Assembly (NCBI GenBank): GCA_016840245.1
Contig: JAEOST010000280.1
Coordinates: forward strand, 1 to 11,620
Source of the DNA: Candidatus Thorarchaeota archaeon
GTDB taxonomy: Archaea > Asgardarchaeota > Thorarchaeia > Thorarchaeales > Thorarchaeaceae
Direction of reading: 5' to 3'
DNA: 11,620 nucleotides
Numbering within the stretch: position 1 is the first letter of the stretch; each line of letters starts with the position of its first letter. The notes under the pieces were generated by a model, which had not been told where the DNA came from, ran no database searches, and saw only the letters and a list, made by a program, of their open reading frames with translations. Positions 1-6,428 of this stretch are shown one piece after another. Both the position numbers and the translations under genes were made by a program.

Positions 1-421
1 GAGTAACGAGTTTCACACAGGAATCAATCAGACAGTTACCAATTGGACAGTTCGCCTTTGCTAACTCAAAGAGTTTCCTAATTCGCCTTTCTGAAACATC
101 TTCATGCACAGTAATTGTAGTCCTCACTAGTATGGATGAGAATCTGCTGTGGCTATCATCATCAGTTTCATACTCACCTTCAATTACAGATTTCAGATCA
201 ATAATATCGATTCTTGCCTTTCTCAGTGCAATCTCAAATACTAGATTTACGCACGCCCCCACAGATGCTAAGAATAAGTGGTGAGGGCTTGTTGTTCCGG
301 GATATTTGTCAACATCAGTGGGTGGACATACTGCAGTACTCTGGAAGCCTCCCAATGATATCTGATGTACTTTCTCTGTCCCGGTCTTACTCAGTTCGGC
401 ACTAAACACGCTGCTTGCCAT
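1..421 (-). CDS. OsmC/Ohr-family protein, partial (C-terminus off the left edge)
   Basis: The reverse strand is open from an ATG at 421-419 to the window edge, giving 140 residues with no stop. The protein has the OsmC-fold signature: an early strand region, then TSPHHLFLASVGAC ending at Cys57, and a second conserved Cys125 in NCPIGNCL. Members of this family use the two cysteines to reduce organic hydroperoxides, or act as uncharacterised thiol proteins; which applies here cannot be told. Most members are about 135-150 residues, so only the last few residues are probably missing. The start is supported by an AAAGGAG site (reverse complement of 431-437) nine bases upstream. An additional Cys130 and Cys135 close to Cys125 are less usual. 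The gene is divergent from the winged-helix regulator at 616 and shares its upstream region. Confidence 0.87.
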   Translation of the reverse strand, partial: MASSVFSAELSKTGTEKVHQISLGGFQSTAVCPPTDVDKYPGTTSPHHLFLASVGACVNLVFEIALRKARIDIIDLKSVIEGEYETDDDSHSRFSSILVRTTITVHEDVSERRIRKLFELAKANCPIGNCLIDSCVKLVT

Positions 422-562
422 CTTGTTTTACTCCTTTGTAAGAGAGGACTCCTCGTATGCTGTATTCTTTGTATCAGTGAAATTGGAGATGATTTTGTTA
501 TGTTAGTGACTTTGGTAACATCGAGGAGTCCTGAGATTAATATGTTGCAATTACTTAAATAA

Positions 563-580
563 TGTTGCTTAAATGCAACA
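563..580. promoter_or_regulatory. Candidate operator TGTTGC-N6-GCAACA
   Basis: TGTTGC at 563-568 and GCAACA at 575-580 form perfect 6-bp arms around an AT-only centre (TTAAAT). A further TGTTGC is at 543-548. The element lies about 36-53 bp upstream of the winged-helix gene start, so it is placed to affect that promoter. Binding by the neighbouring winged-helix protein (autoregulation) is inference. Confidence 0.4.
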
Positions 581-587
581 AATGATT

Positions 588-595
588 CATATAGC
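588..595 (+). promoter_or_regulatory. TATA-like box for the winged-helix gene
   Basis: TCATATAG is centred about 25 bp before the ATG at 616, and no Shine-Dalgarno sequence precedes that ATG. This is the arrangement expected for an archaeal leaderless transcript starting at or next to the start codon. It is a positional inference only. Confidence 0.4.
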
Positions 596-615
596 TCTCT
601 GTCAATTATAAACGA

Positions 616-894
616 ATGTTAAACGATTTGTTTGGCCCATCAATCCGCTTGCAAGTACTTGACCTATTCCTGGAACATCCAAATGACATGATGAATCTAA
701 GAGAGATTGCTAGACGAATCGAAAAAAATCCTGGAAGTGTATCGCGTGTCATGCATCGCTTGGTGAATCAGGAGTTCTTAACACAGAGTAAAATTGGAAA
801 AGTCACACATGCCTACAAATTGAATACAGAAGGTCAAATTGTTAGTTTGATCATCGAACTAAACTACAAACTCAAGCTTGTTGATGCTGATTGA
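616..894 (+). CDS. Small winged-helix DNA-binding regulator (MarR/ArsR-like)
   Basis: A 92-residue protein that is essentially one winged helix-turn-helix domain. Residues 10-21 form the first helix, NLREIARRIEKN (27-38) the helix before the turn, and PGSVSRVMHRLVNQEFL (39-55) the recognition helix. A wing follows around 58-69 (KIGKVTHAYKLN). No ligand-binding domain or metal-binding cysteine cluster is visible, so sensing probably lies in a partner. The V4R protein 29 bp downstream on the same strand is the obvious candidate, since winged-helix and V4R genes are often paired or fused in archaea. The ATG has no ribosome-binding site and sits about 25 bp after a TATA-like box, suggesting a leaderless message. 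The target genes are not known; OsmC and the 616-1436 unit itself are the simplest guesses because of the operator-like repeats upstream. Confidence 0.8.
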   Translation: MLNDLFGPSIRLQVLDLFLEHPNDMMNLREIARRIEKNPGSVSRVMHRLVNQEFLTQSKIGKVTHAYKLNTEGQIVSLIIELNYKLKLVDAD

Positions 895-923
895 TTAACT
901 ACGAATAGTGGAAGGTAATCATA

Positions 924-1436
924 TTGAAAGAACCGAGATATGAAGAAAGACGGACTCCAAATGAAGCAATGATCCTGATGGAGCATATGCGTATGATTCT
1001 CTTGCGAGCTGAAACGTTTGTCAATATACAAAAGAGCCTACAGCATGAGTTGGGTGATGAGGAAACATTGGCAGTTTTCTATGAGGCAGGGATTGAGGCT
1101 GGTTGCGATTCTGTAAAAGCTCTGTTAGATAGATGGACGGAGAGAGGTATGCCATTTCTTGAGAGATGGGGTAAATTCTACGAATCTGATGGAGTGGGTT
1201 GGTTCCATCTTGATCATATTGGAATTGATATGAACACGGGACTGGGAAAGTTGGTTATCAGTCAGTCCTTCATTGCTGATAAGTATGGTTCATCTACTAC
1301 AACTGTATGTGACTTTCTTTGTGGTTTCTTCATAGGAGTCCTCAAAGAGATTCTGGGTGTGGAACTGACATGCCAAGAAGTCGAGTGCGAAGCTAAAGGT
1401 AACTCCCAATGTGTTTTCGAATTTGAAAAGGTATGA
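924..1436 (+). CDS. V4R (4-vinyl reductase) domain sensor protein
   Basis: A 170-residue protein whose C-terminal half has the V4R pattern: C129-DFLC133-G, a GVLKEILGVEL helix, then E154-C155 and G159-NSQC163-VFEF at the end. V4R domains bind small hydrophobic or tetrapyrrole-like ligands, and cysteines in the C-terminal part can bind metal. Many archaeal copies act as sensor modules for transcription. The N-terminal 60 residues are helical and form part of the same fold in most family members. The start is a TTG at 924, chosen because GGAAGGT at 910-916 lies seven bases before it; the next in-frame ATG would trim about 15 residues. It follows the winged-helix gene by 29 bp and is probably co-transcribed. 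The ligand is unknown. A role as an enzyme is less likely, because no associated biosynthetic genes are present. Confidence 0.8.
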   Translation: MKEPRYEERRTPNEAMILMEHMRMILLRAETFVNIQKSLQHELGDEETLAVFYEAGIEAGCDSVKALLDRWTERGMPFLERWGKFYESDGVGWFHLDHIGIDMNTGLGKLVISQSFIADKYGSSTTTVCDFLCGFFIGVLKEILGVELTCQEVECEAKGNSQCVFEFEKV

Positions 1437-1557
1437 GCTATAGCAACGTATACTCTTCTCTGCGTTATCCTTGATCACATTCCTTGCCAAAAGAATATAA
1501 AATGAAACAAATGTTGCTATTCAGAAACACTTAATATCGATTTTCTCTAATACATAA
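1437..1557 (+). promoter_or_regulatory. Promoter region of the unknown gene, with TATA box and inverted repeat
   Basis: A strong TATA-like ATATAAAA lies at 1496-1503, which would place transcription start near 1526. An 8-bp inverted repeat, ATAGCAAC (1440-1447) and GTTGCTAT (1513-1520), flanks this box. The right arm contains TGTTGC, the same hexamer seen three times upstream of the winged-helix gene. A second AT-rich element, CTTAATAT at 1530-1537, could serve as an alternative TATA box for a leaderless start near 1560. Confidence 0.45.
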
Positions 1558-2298
1558 TTGTGGGTGATGCGGAGAATGATATCTCTGAAATTGAAACCAC
1601 TGAATAAGAAGAACTTACATGTACTACTAGCAAGAAAGACACATTATGAACCATGGTGGTTCGATTCCCCGAATATCGGGGATGACCACGAATTCTCTAC
1701 AGATTTTAATCCTCCATTGTCTTATTTGACTGCTGTAAAGTGTTTAGCTAGGAAGGAATCTGTAGACCTAGTTACAACTGAAAAGGGCAATTCCGGGGCA
1801 ATGAGTCCTGCTAAACATCCCCTTGGAGAGGGCCTTTCAGAACTTGGTATACCTTTTCGACTTGTTGGTATAGATGAAGGTGCAAATTCATATCTGCTTC
1901 AAAGTATTGAGCTAAAACAAACACGCTACAGAGAGATTCTTGAAAACCTAAAATTACTTGATGAAGCAGAAAAAACAATAGAAAACATGGAGAAGTTTGA
2001 ACGCATCTCAAAATATGGTGAATATTTACATGATCGTATTGAAGAGGAGCAACAAGATCTCGATTTTGCTATTCAAGAAAAGTGGATTGCAATGAGAATT
2101 CTAAACGAAGCGCGTAATATCAACAAACGACGGGTAAGGATTCTCCATCTATGTAGTCCAAGCCACCTGCAAGGACTCACAACCATTCTGCAAAATCTGG
2201 GTGTTAGAGTCACTCCAGTTACTCTGCACGACTCTGTTTCGGAAATGCGTCGAAGTATTTTCAGGGAACACGCTCCAATTCAAGACTACGGTGCTTAG
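1558..2298 (+). CDS. Unknown protein, about 240 residues, possible distant TraB/ChaN-like fold
   Basis: I do not recognise this protein. It begins with a short basic segment and a predicted strand (NLHVLLARKTHYEPWW) and has a conserved-looking middle (DLVTTEKGNSGAMSP, then LGIPFRLVGID). A helical, charged stretch of about 80 residues follows (residues 120-195, rich in E and K, with coiled-coil character). It ends with a strand-helix-strand unit (RVRILHLCSPSHLQGLTTIL, then LGVRVTPVTL). The helix before this unit (EKWIAMRILNEA) together with the SHLQGL motif resembles the end of TraB/PrgY-type proteins, but that is a weak pattern match. No signal peptide or membrane segment is visible. The start is uncertain: TTG 1558, GTG 1564, ATG 1567 and ATG 1576 are all in frame and none has a good ribosome site. 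It is preceded by its own promoter and is not clearly in an operon. Confidence 0.6.
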   Translation: MWVMRRMISLKLKPLNKKNLHVLLARKTHYEPWWFDSPNIGDDHEFSTDFNPPLSYLTAVKCLARKESVDLVTTEKGNSGAMSPAKHPLGEGLSELGIPFRLVGIDEGANSYLLQSIELKQTRYREILENLKLLDEAEKTIENMEKFERISKYGEYLHDRIEEEQQDLDFAIQEKWIAMRILNEARNINKRRVRILHLCSPSHLQGLTTILQNLGVRVTPVTLHDSVSEMRRSIFREHAPIQDYGA

Positions 2299-2545
2299 CA
2301 GAATACGCAGTTTCATCTTCAGCTGGTAGTATTTTCCACATTTTGTCTCCAATGATGACAATCACTGCAATTATGGCTGTCACAAAAATCTGAGTATATG
2401 TGATTGGTATGAACTCAGTGGCCACATTTGCAGAAGTGTGTAGCAGAGCTCCAGACAGGATACTCCCACTAGTACGATTGTAAAGCCAAGCGATTTGATG
2501 AATGGATTCTAAGTATGGCTGATAGCTTGGTCTTCTTGGCTTCAA
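2261..2545 (-). pseudogene. C-terminal remnant of a CPBP-family (CAAX-like) membrane protease
   Basis: The reverse frame encodes 94 residues containing RTSGSILSGALLHTSANV, the last conserved motif of CPBP intramembrane proteases (small residues, then H-x3-N). A hydrophobic segment follows (IFVTAIIAVIVII), matching the final membrane helix. A full family member has 200-300 residues with an EExxxR motif and several earlier membrane helices. None of these is found upstream: an in-frame stop lies four codons before the TTG at 2545, and the other reverse frames to 2700 show no match. Homology appears to begin near 2493. The frame overlaps the end of the unknown gene convergently by about 38 bp. 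I read it as a 5'-deleted gene; a small intact protein is possible but unlikely. Confidence 0.6.
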
Positions 2546-2685
2546 TGTGTATGGCTAACAGAGGTCATGCTCATGACTGGAAATTGCTAGATGTTGCATC
2601 AGAAGCTAGGCTATTTGAAGAAGCACGAACGTGGAAGGATTATCGAGAATTGCATGACAGATTCAATGACTTTCTAGAAATTTAG
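2473..2685 (+). pseudogene. Orphan coding fragment (C-terminal piece of an unknown protein)
   Basis: The forward frame is open for 70 codons from just after a TAG at 2470-2472 to a TAG at 2683-2685. Its product looks protein-like: charged, helical, with aromatic residues and no low-complexity sequence (for example ASEARLFEEARTWKDYRELH). The only ATG choices give 56 residues (from 2515), 46 (from 2545) or 44 (from 2551), and none has a ribosome site. It overlaps the CPBP stub on the other strand only at 2473-2545. The simplest reading is a gene fragment joined to the broken protease gene by a deletion or rearrangement. I do not recognise the family. It could also be a small real gene. Confidence 0.3.
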
Positions 2686-2718
2686 ATCCTGTTGAAGTCA
2701 GATATTCTACAGAGACCT

Positions 2719-3540
2719 CTAGAAGCAGTCTAAATCATTTCCAGACACGACATCTCCATCGTATCTCTCTCTGACCTCTGCAAGTAACTCATCATGTGTT
2801 CGACCCCAAAAGAGTTGGTGATAGAGCACGAGTAATTTAGGTTTCACCTGTGATGCAATCTCTGCTAGCTCGTAGCTTGAAGTATGCACTGCAGAGTGAT
2901 ACTCTCTCCATTCTGAAGGTCGAGTCTGCGAAGAAACCGATGAATACACCTCATGTATCAAGATATCACAGTCTCTTGCCATCTCTACAATCATCTCTGT
3001 TGGAGCTGTATCCCCGGAAATGACCACAGTCTTGTCCGGTGTGGAAAACTTGAAGCCATAGGCTGGCCAAGACCCATGATTAACTGGAAAAGCTTCTACT
3101 GTAACATTGTCGTCCTGATACACATTGGATATGGCGTTCTCAGGGATTTCATAGGTGTTTACAACATAGCTTTCCTTGATGGCAGGCTCAAGTCCGTTAA
3201 CCCGTTCTTTGATATCTTCTTCATACGCCGCAAGAATGTGATTGGTCATTGATTTGAGCCCCTTTGGACCGTAGACATTCAGTGGTTCATTGCGGCCAAC
3301 TACCGCTGGAGTGAGAATTAGGTCGGGATATCCTGAAGTATGGTCTGAGTGTAGATGGGTCAGAAATGCACTCGTCAGTTGTGAGGGACTTATCCCAGCT
3401 TCAACTGTACGCCTGACAATCCCTGGCCCAAAATCAACCAAATGGACTGACATATCGACAATAACGGCTATCGATGGTCCTGATCTCTTGGGATCTGGAT
3501 TGGGTGTCCCTGTTCCCAGTAAGACGACTCTTGTGACCAT
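2719..3540 (-). CDS. Metallo-beta-lactamase-fold hydrolase, RNase Z/arylsulfatase type
   Basis: A 273-residue protein with a complete set of metal ligands for a two-metal MBL hydrolase: the H62-L-H64-S-D66-H67 motif, H155 (in NHGS), D177 (in SGDTA), H219 (in AVHTS) and H241 (in YHQLFWG). The N-terminal LLGTGTPNPDP and the DFGPG motif near residue 36 are typical of the RNase Z, ElaC and arylsulfatase-like branch. It lacks the long flexible exosite arm seen in true tRNase Z, so a small-molecule phosphodiesterase or sulfatase-like hydrolase is at least as likely as tRNA 3' processing. It is predicted to be cytoplasmic, with no signal peptide. I choose the ATG at 3540-3538, because GAGGAG (reverse of 3550-3555) lies nine bases before it; a TTG two codons upstream is too close to that site. 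It is divergent from the hdr operon. Confidence 0.88.
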   Translation of the reverse strand: MVTRVVLLGTGTPNPDPKRSGPSIAVIVDMSVHLVDFGPGIVRRTVEAGISPSQLTSAFLTHLHSDHTSGYPDLILTPAVVGRNEPLNVYGPKGLKSMTNHILAAYEEDIKERVNGLEPAIKESYVVNTYEIPENAISNVYQDDNVTVEAFPVNHGSWPAYGFKFSTPDKTVVISGDTAPTEMIVEMARDCDILIHEVYSSVSSQTRPSEWREYHSAVHTSSYELAEIASQVKPKLLVLYHQLFWGRTHDELLAEVRERYDGDVVSGNDLDCF

Positions 3541-3731
3541 CAGCAAATGCTCCTCTAATTCGAATCGAACTGGATTGAAACATGGTGAGTCATAAATCCA
3601 ATTGTGTCCACATTCGTTTCACAGATTACAATTTGAAAACGAATCGATTCACCTTTCAATATTTCAAGAATATGTTATTCTATCCACAGTCTTTTTGAGG
3701 CACGCCGTTTGAGTGGTGGTCAAGTGTTTGT
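3541..3731. promoter_or_regulatory. Divergent region between the MBL gene and hdr operon, with repeated CGAAT motifs
   Basis: This 191-bp gap must hold promoters for both directions. It contains the palindrome ATTCGAAT (3558-3565), the palindrome GAATCGATTC (3641-3650), an 8-bp inverted repeat ATTCGTTT (3612-3619)/AAACGAAT (3637-3644), and the direct repeat CGAATCGA at 3561-3568 and 3640-3647. An AT-rich stretch at 3655-3680, with ATATT/AATAT arms, is a candidate promoter for hdrC and would imply a leader of roughly 50 nt. No small gene is evident. Confidence 0.45.
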
Positions 3732-4271
3732 GTGGTTGACAATATGGCACCAAGTGGCGTTGTTTCAGATTTGGAGTTTCGGAACTGGATTCTTCAGCAA
3801 CCAGAAGGTCTGACATTGTTAAGGTGCTATCAGTGTGGCAGATGCACCGGAGCCTGTCCTGTTGCAGCGATTGACGATTCATTCAATCCCCGCCTCTTTC
3901 TTGAGCAGGTGATTCTAGCTGATGAGTCGCTAGCTGAGGAGCAATTAATCTGGTATTGTCTAACCTGTGAACAGTGTGAAGTGAGATGCCCTGAGCATGT
4001 AAAAATTCCTCAAATCCTCATATTGGCAAAAGTACGAGGATTGGTCTCAGGAAATACTCCTCAGACCGCACTGGATCGAGCTCGGGCTATCCTCTCTCAG
4101 GGGCGCACAATCGAAGTCAGCGACCCGATGCTCAAGACACGTGACAAGATGGGATTACCCTCTCTAGGTAGTCCTCCAGTTGACCAGATAAGTAAGATTC
4201 TGAAAGAGTTAGGGATTAGTCAGAAGCTTGAAACTGCAGAGTCTCGCTATGGAGGAGATGGGAATGAGTAA
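3732..4271 (+). CDS. hdrC: Heterodisulfide reductase subunit C (HdrC), ferredoxin-like
   Basis: A 179-residue iron-sulfur protein with two CxxCxxCxxxC motifs, C32/C35/C38/C42 followed by Pro and C76/C79/C82/C86 followed by Pro. The spacing matches HdrC, where two [4Fe-4S] clusters pass electrons between HdrA and the catalytic HdrB. The length fits soluble HdrC, and there is no membrane segment, so this is not the HdrE- or QmoC-type membrane fusion. The last 50 residues are a helical tail ending in KLETAESRYGG. It heads the six-gene operon and overlaps hdrB by 8 bp (ATGAGTAA), which implies translational coupling. The start is given as GTG 3732; ATG 3744 is an alternative, and neither has a well-placed ribosome site (GGTGGT at 3715-3720 is rather far upstream). 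Confidence 0.92.
   Translation: MVDNMAPSGVVSDLEFRNWILQQPEGLTLLRCYQCGRCTGACPVAAIDDSFNPRLFLEQVILADESLAEEQLIWYCLTCEQCEVRCPEHVKIPQILILAKVRGLVSGNTPQTALDRARAILSQGRTIEVSDPMLKTRDKMGLPSLGSPPVDQISKILKELGISQKLETAESRYGGDGNE
4251..4257 (+). promoter_or_regulatory. Ribosome-binding site that decides the hdrB start
   Basis: GGAGGAG lies inside the end of hdrC, six bases before ATG 4264. It overlaps the neighbourhood of two earlier ATGs in the same frame (4249 and 4258), which are therefore poor starts. Confidence 0.6.
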
Positions 4272-5166
4272 GGTACAGGAATACACATACTTCCCTGGTT
4301 GCATGATTCCCTTCAGGCTCCCACACTTTGAGCTAACAATGAGAGAGGTCCTAAAACGATTCAACGTGGAGCTCATAGCGGAAGAGGCTCATTCTTGTTG
4401 TCCAGAGCCCACTACCTTTACGGGTGTAGACTTTGAGGCGTGGCTGACTATAGCAGCAAGAAACGTCGCTGTGAGTGAGTCCACAGGTCGAGATACAATG
4501 GCTCTATGCAGTGGGTGTTTCCATACTCTTGCTATGGCAAAACATACCCTACATTCTGAGGATAATATTCGAGAACGAGTGAACAAGAGGTTGAAGAAGA
4601 TTGGTATGACAGCCACAGGGGATGTTGCTGTAAAGAATATTCTTCATGTTCTACATGAGGACATAGGCCTAAAGAAAATTGCAAAGAAGATAACCCATCC
4701 ACTAAAAGGACTATCAATTGCAGCTCACTATGGATGTCACCTTGTCAGACCAATCGAAGCTACAAACATGGATGACGCTGAGCACCCAAGATGGATGGAA
4801 GATATTGTTGAGGTGGCTGGTGCAAATCCTGTGGATTATGAGGATTTGATGGCCTGTTGTGGTGCTCCTTTAGGTCCAATTGACGAGTCTAAGTCCTTTA
4901 TACTCACTGCACAGAAATTACGTAAGATAAAGGATGCAGGTGCAGATGCTATCGTTATGATCTGTCCAACATGTTACACACAGATGGAGATGCAACAGAA
5001 GAAAGCCATTGAACATCTTGATCCAGATTTCAGTATACCCATTCTGTATATTGGTGAGATGTTAGCCCTTGCAATGGGACTCACTGATTTTGTGGTCAGC
5101 AATTCAAGGAGATATCATCGAGTGAAGATACAACCTCTACTAGAGAAGATGGGGGTTGGTAAGTGA
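4264..5166 (+). CDS. hdrB: Heterodisulfide reductase subunit B (HdrB), two CCG domains
   Basis: A 300-residue protein with two complete CCG-type cysteine sets: C13, C45-C46, C82, C85 and C158, C198-C199, C234, C237. In methanogen HdrB each set holds a noncubane [4Fe-4S] cluster, and the pair cleaves the CoM-S-S-CoB heterodisulfide. All ten cysteines are present here, so catalysis on a disulfide or a related sulfur substrate is expected, though the substrate in a non-methanogen is unknown. The first CC is followed by PEP rather than G, while the second is CCGAP. I choose ATG 4264 over the upstream in-frame ATGs at 4249 and 4258, because GGAGGAG at 4251-4257 is correctly placed for it. The gene overlaps hdrC by 8 bp, and its TGA overlaps the next ATG by one base (TGATG). 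Confidence 0.93.
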   Translation: MSKVQEYTYFPGCMIPFRLPHFELTMREVLKRFNVELIAEEAHSCCPEPTTFTGVDFEAWLTIAARNVAVSESTGRDTMALCSGCFHTLAMAKHTLHSEDNIRERVNKRLKKIGMTATGDVAVKNILHVLHEDIGLKKIAKKITHPLKGLSIAAHYGCHLVRPIEATNMDDAEHPRWMEDIVEVAGANPVDYEDLMACCGAPLGPIDESKSFILTAQKLRKIKDAGADAIVMICPTCYTQMEMQQKKAIEHLDPDFSIPILYIGEMLALAMGLTDFVVSNSRRYHRVKIQPLLEKMGVGK

Positions 5167-6428
5167 TGGCACGTACAGTGGTAGTTGTTGGTGCAGGACT
5201 TGCTGGTATTCAGGTAGCTCAACAACTCACATCTCTTGGAATGAAGGTGCACCTCGTTGAGAAGGAGGCGACTATTGGAGGTCTATCCAGTCATCTAGGC
5301 AAGGTCTTTCCAACTGACGACTGTGCACTCTGTCTTGATGCGTGTGATGGATTGCAGGATGGACTTCATCGACGCTGTCAATATCGAAACTTGTTTGGTT
5401 CACAAAAGGGTCTGACGCTTCATACCATGACAGATATCAAGTCCATCACAAGGGATGGTAGTAGATACTCCGTATCACTTCTTATTCAACCACGGTTCAT
5501 TCTACTTGAGAAATGCGTAGTCTGCCTAGAATGCATGAATGTGTGTGATGTCGAGGTTCCTGATGAGTTGAATCTTGGCAGAAAGATGAGGAAGGCGATC
5601 TTCAGACCTATTCCTCAAGGTTTTCCCCTAGCCCCAGTGATAGACAAAGAATCGTGTACAAAGTGTGGAAAGTGCGTAGAGGTCTGTGGTGTGGATGCCA
5701 TCAATCTTGACCAGCGGCCAAAGTCGCGTACAATAAAGGCGGATGCTGTGGTGATGGCCACCGGAGTGGAGGAACGGATACCAAGTCTACTACCAGGATA
5801 CTCCTATGATGAGAGCGAGGATGTTATGACTCAGAGGGAGCTAGCACGACTGCTGGATCCAGCTGGACCAACAGATGGTGCAGTTCTTACTGCATCAGGA
5901 GATGCCGTAAACTCAGTCACAATGATACTCTGTGCTGGAAGCAGAGATTTGAATGCAGTTGAATACTGTTCACAGGCATGTTGCACTTACAGTCTAAAAC
6001 ACGCGGTCATGTTGAGGGATCTGGGAGTCGATGTCACAGTATGCTACATGGACCTACGTGTTCCTCTACATAGCCAACACTATCTCGATTCTGCAAAGGA
6101 TTCCGGAGTAATTTTCGTACGAGGAAAACCAGATCAAGTTGTAGTTCGAGAAGGCAGTCCTGTGACTATTGTGGAGGATACCGAATCACAGAAACGTCTT
6201 GAGATTGATTCAGACATCGTGATTCTGGCTTCACCACTTGTTTCACTTGCCCCAAAGAATGAATCATTTAGTGATTATCTAAACCAGTATGGGTTCGTTA
6301 ATCCAAGTGGCACGAAAGGAATCTATGCTTGTGGAACCTCCACAGGACCTACAGACATCCCAACCAGCGTGGCTGAGGCAAACTCTGTAGCCCTGCAGGT
6401 ATACATGGATTTGGAGGGGGGGGTCTAG
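5166..6428 (+). CDS. Short HdrA-like flavoprotein (QmoA-like architecture)
   Basis: A 420-residue protein with an N-terminal FAD-binding motif (VVVVGAGLAG, residues 5-14) and the HdrA block IGGLSSHLGKVFPTDDC with C53, C56 and C60. An inserted ferredoxin has two cysteine sets (C117/120/123/127 and C164/167/170/174). The HdrA-specific motif C256-x11-C268-x3-C272-C273 is complete. It lacks both the N-terminal domain (CxCG...ACT) and the C-terminal ferredoxin of full HdrA. This compact form is the layout of QmoA in sulfate reducers. The last cysteine of each ferredoxin set is followed by D or G, not the usual P. The start is ATG 5166; GTG 5163 directly before it is also possible. The gene ends in TAG immediately followed by the next ATG. 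The proposed role is a flavin/iron-sulfur electron relay within the Hdr complex. Confidence 0.85.
   Translation: MARTVVVVGAGLAGIQVAQQLTSLGMKVHLVEKEATIGGLSSHLGKVFPTDDCALCLDACDGLQDGLHRRCQYRNLFGSQKGLTLHTMTDIKSITRDGSRYSVSLLIQPRFILLEKCVVCLECMNVCDVEVPDELNLGRKMRKAIFRPIPQGFPLAPVIDKESCTKCGKCVEVCGVDAINLDQRPKSRTIKADAVVMATGVEERIPSLLPGYSYDESEDVMTQRELARLLDPAGPTDGAVLTASGDAVNSVTMILCAGSRDLNAVEYCSQACCTYSLKHAVMLRDLGVDVTVCYMDLRVPLHSQHYLDSAKDSGVIFVRGKPDQVVVREGSPVTIVEDTESQKRLEIDSDIVILASPLVSLAPKNESFSDYLNQYGFVNPSGTKGIYACGTSTGPTDIPTSVAEANSVALQVYMDLEGGV
6413..6423 (+). promoter_or_regulatory. Ribosome-binding site within a G-homopolymer
   Basis: GGA followed by eight G (6416-6423) provides the GGAGG site for the ATG at 6429. 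The run also encodes the C-terminal glycines of the previous protein. Long G-runs can be sequencing or replication slippage points. Confidence 0.5.

Larger units (their letters stand above)
422..615. promoter_or_regulatory. Divergent intergenic region with candidate operators and promoters
   Basis: This 194-bp gap separates the OsmC gene (leftward) from the winged-helix gene (rightward). It holds two copies of the near-palindrome AGGANTCCT (445-453 and 524-532) and a TGTTGC/GCAACA inverted repeat (563-580) with another TGTTGC at 543-548. A TATA-like TCATATAG lies at 588-595. I see no RNA gene or convincing small coding sequence in it. Short open frames across this gap lack a recognisable domain. 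Confidence 0.5.

Noticed and set aside
214..562. Two overlapping forward-strand open frames (214-405 and 365-562)
   Set aside because: The first is antisense to the well-supported OsmC gene. The second covers its start and the divergent promoter region, and its product is cysteine/leucine-rich without any recognisable domain or ribosome site.
2953..3595. Forward open frames opposite the MBL hydrolase (2953-3252 and 3290-3595)
   Set aside because: The reverse strand has a complete MBL metal-ligand set over this stretch, so these are antisense frames.
6426..6428. TAG at the end of the QmoA-like gene as a pyrrolysine codon
   Set aside because: The next codon is a start with a good ribosome site, and the downstream product has a natural HdrA-type N-terminus. 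Nothing in the window suggests pyrrolysine use.
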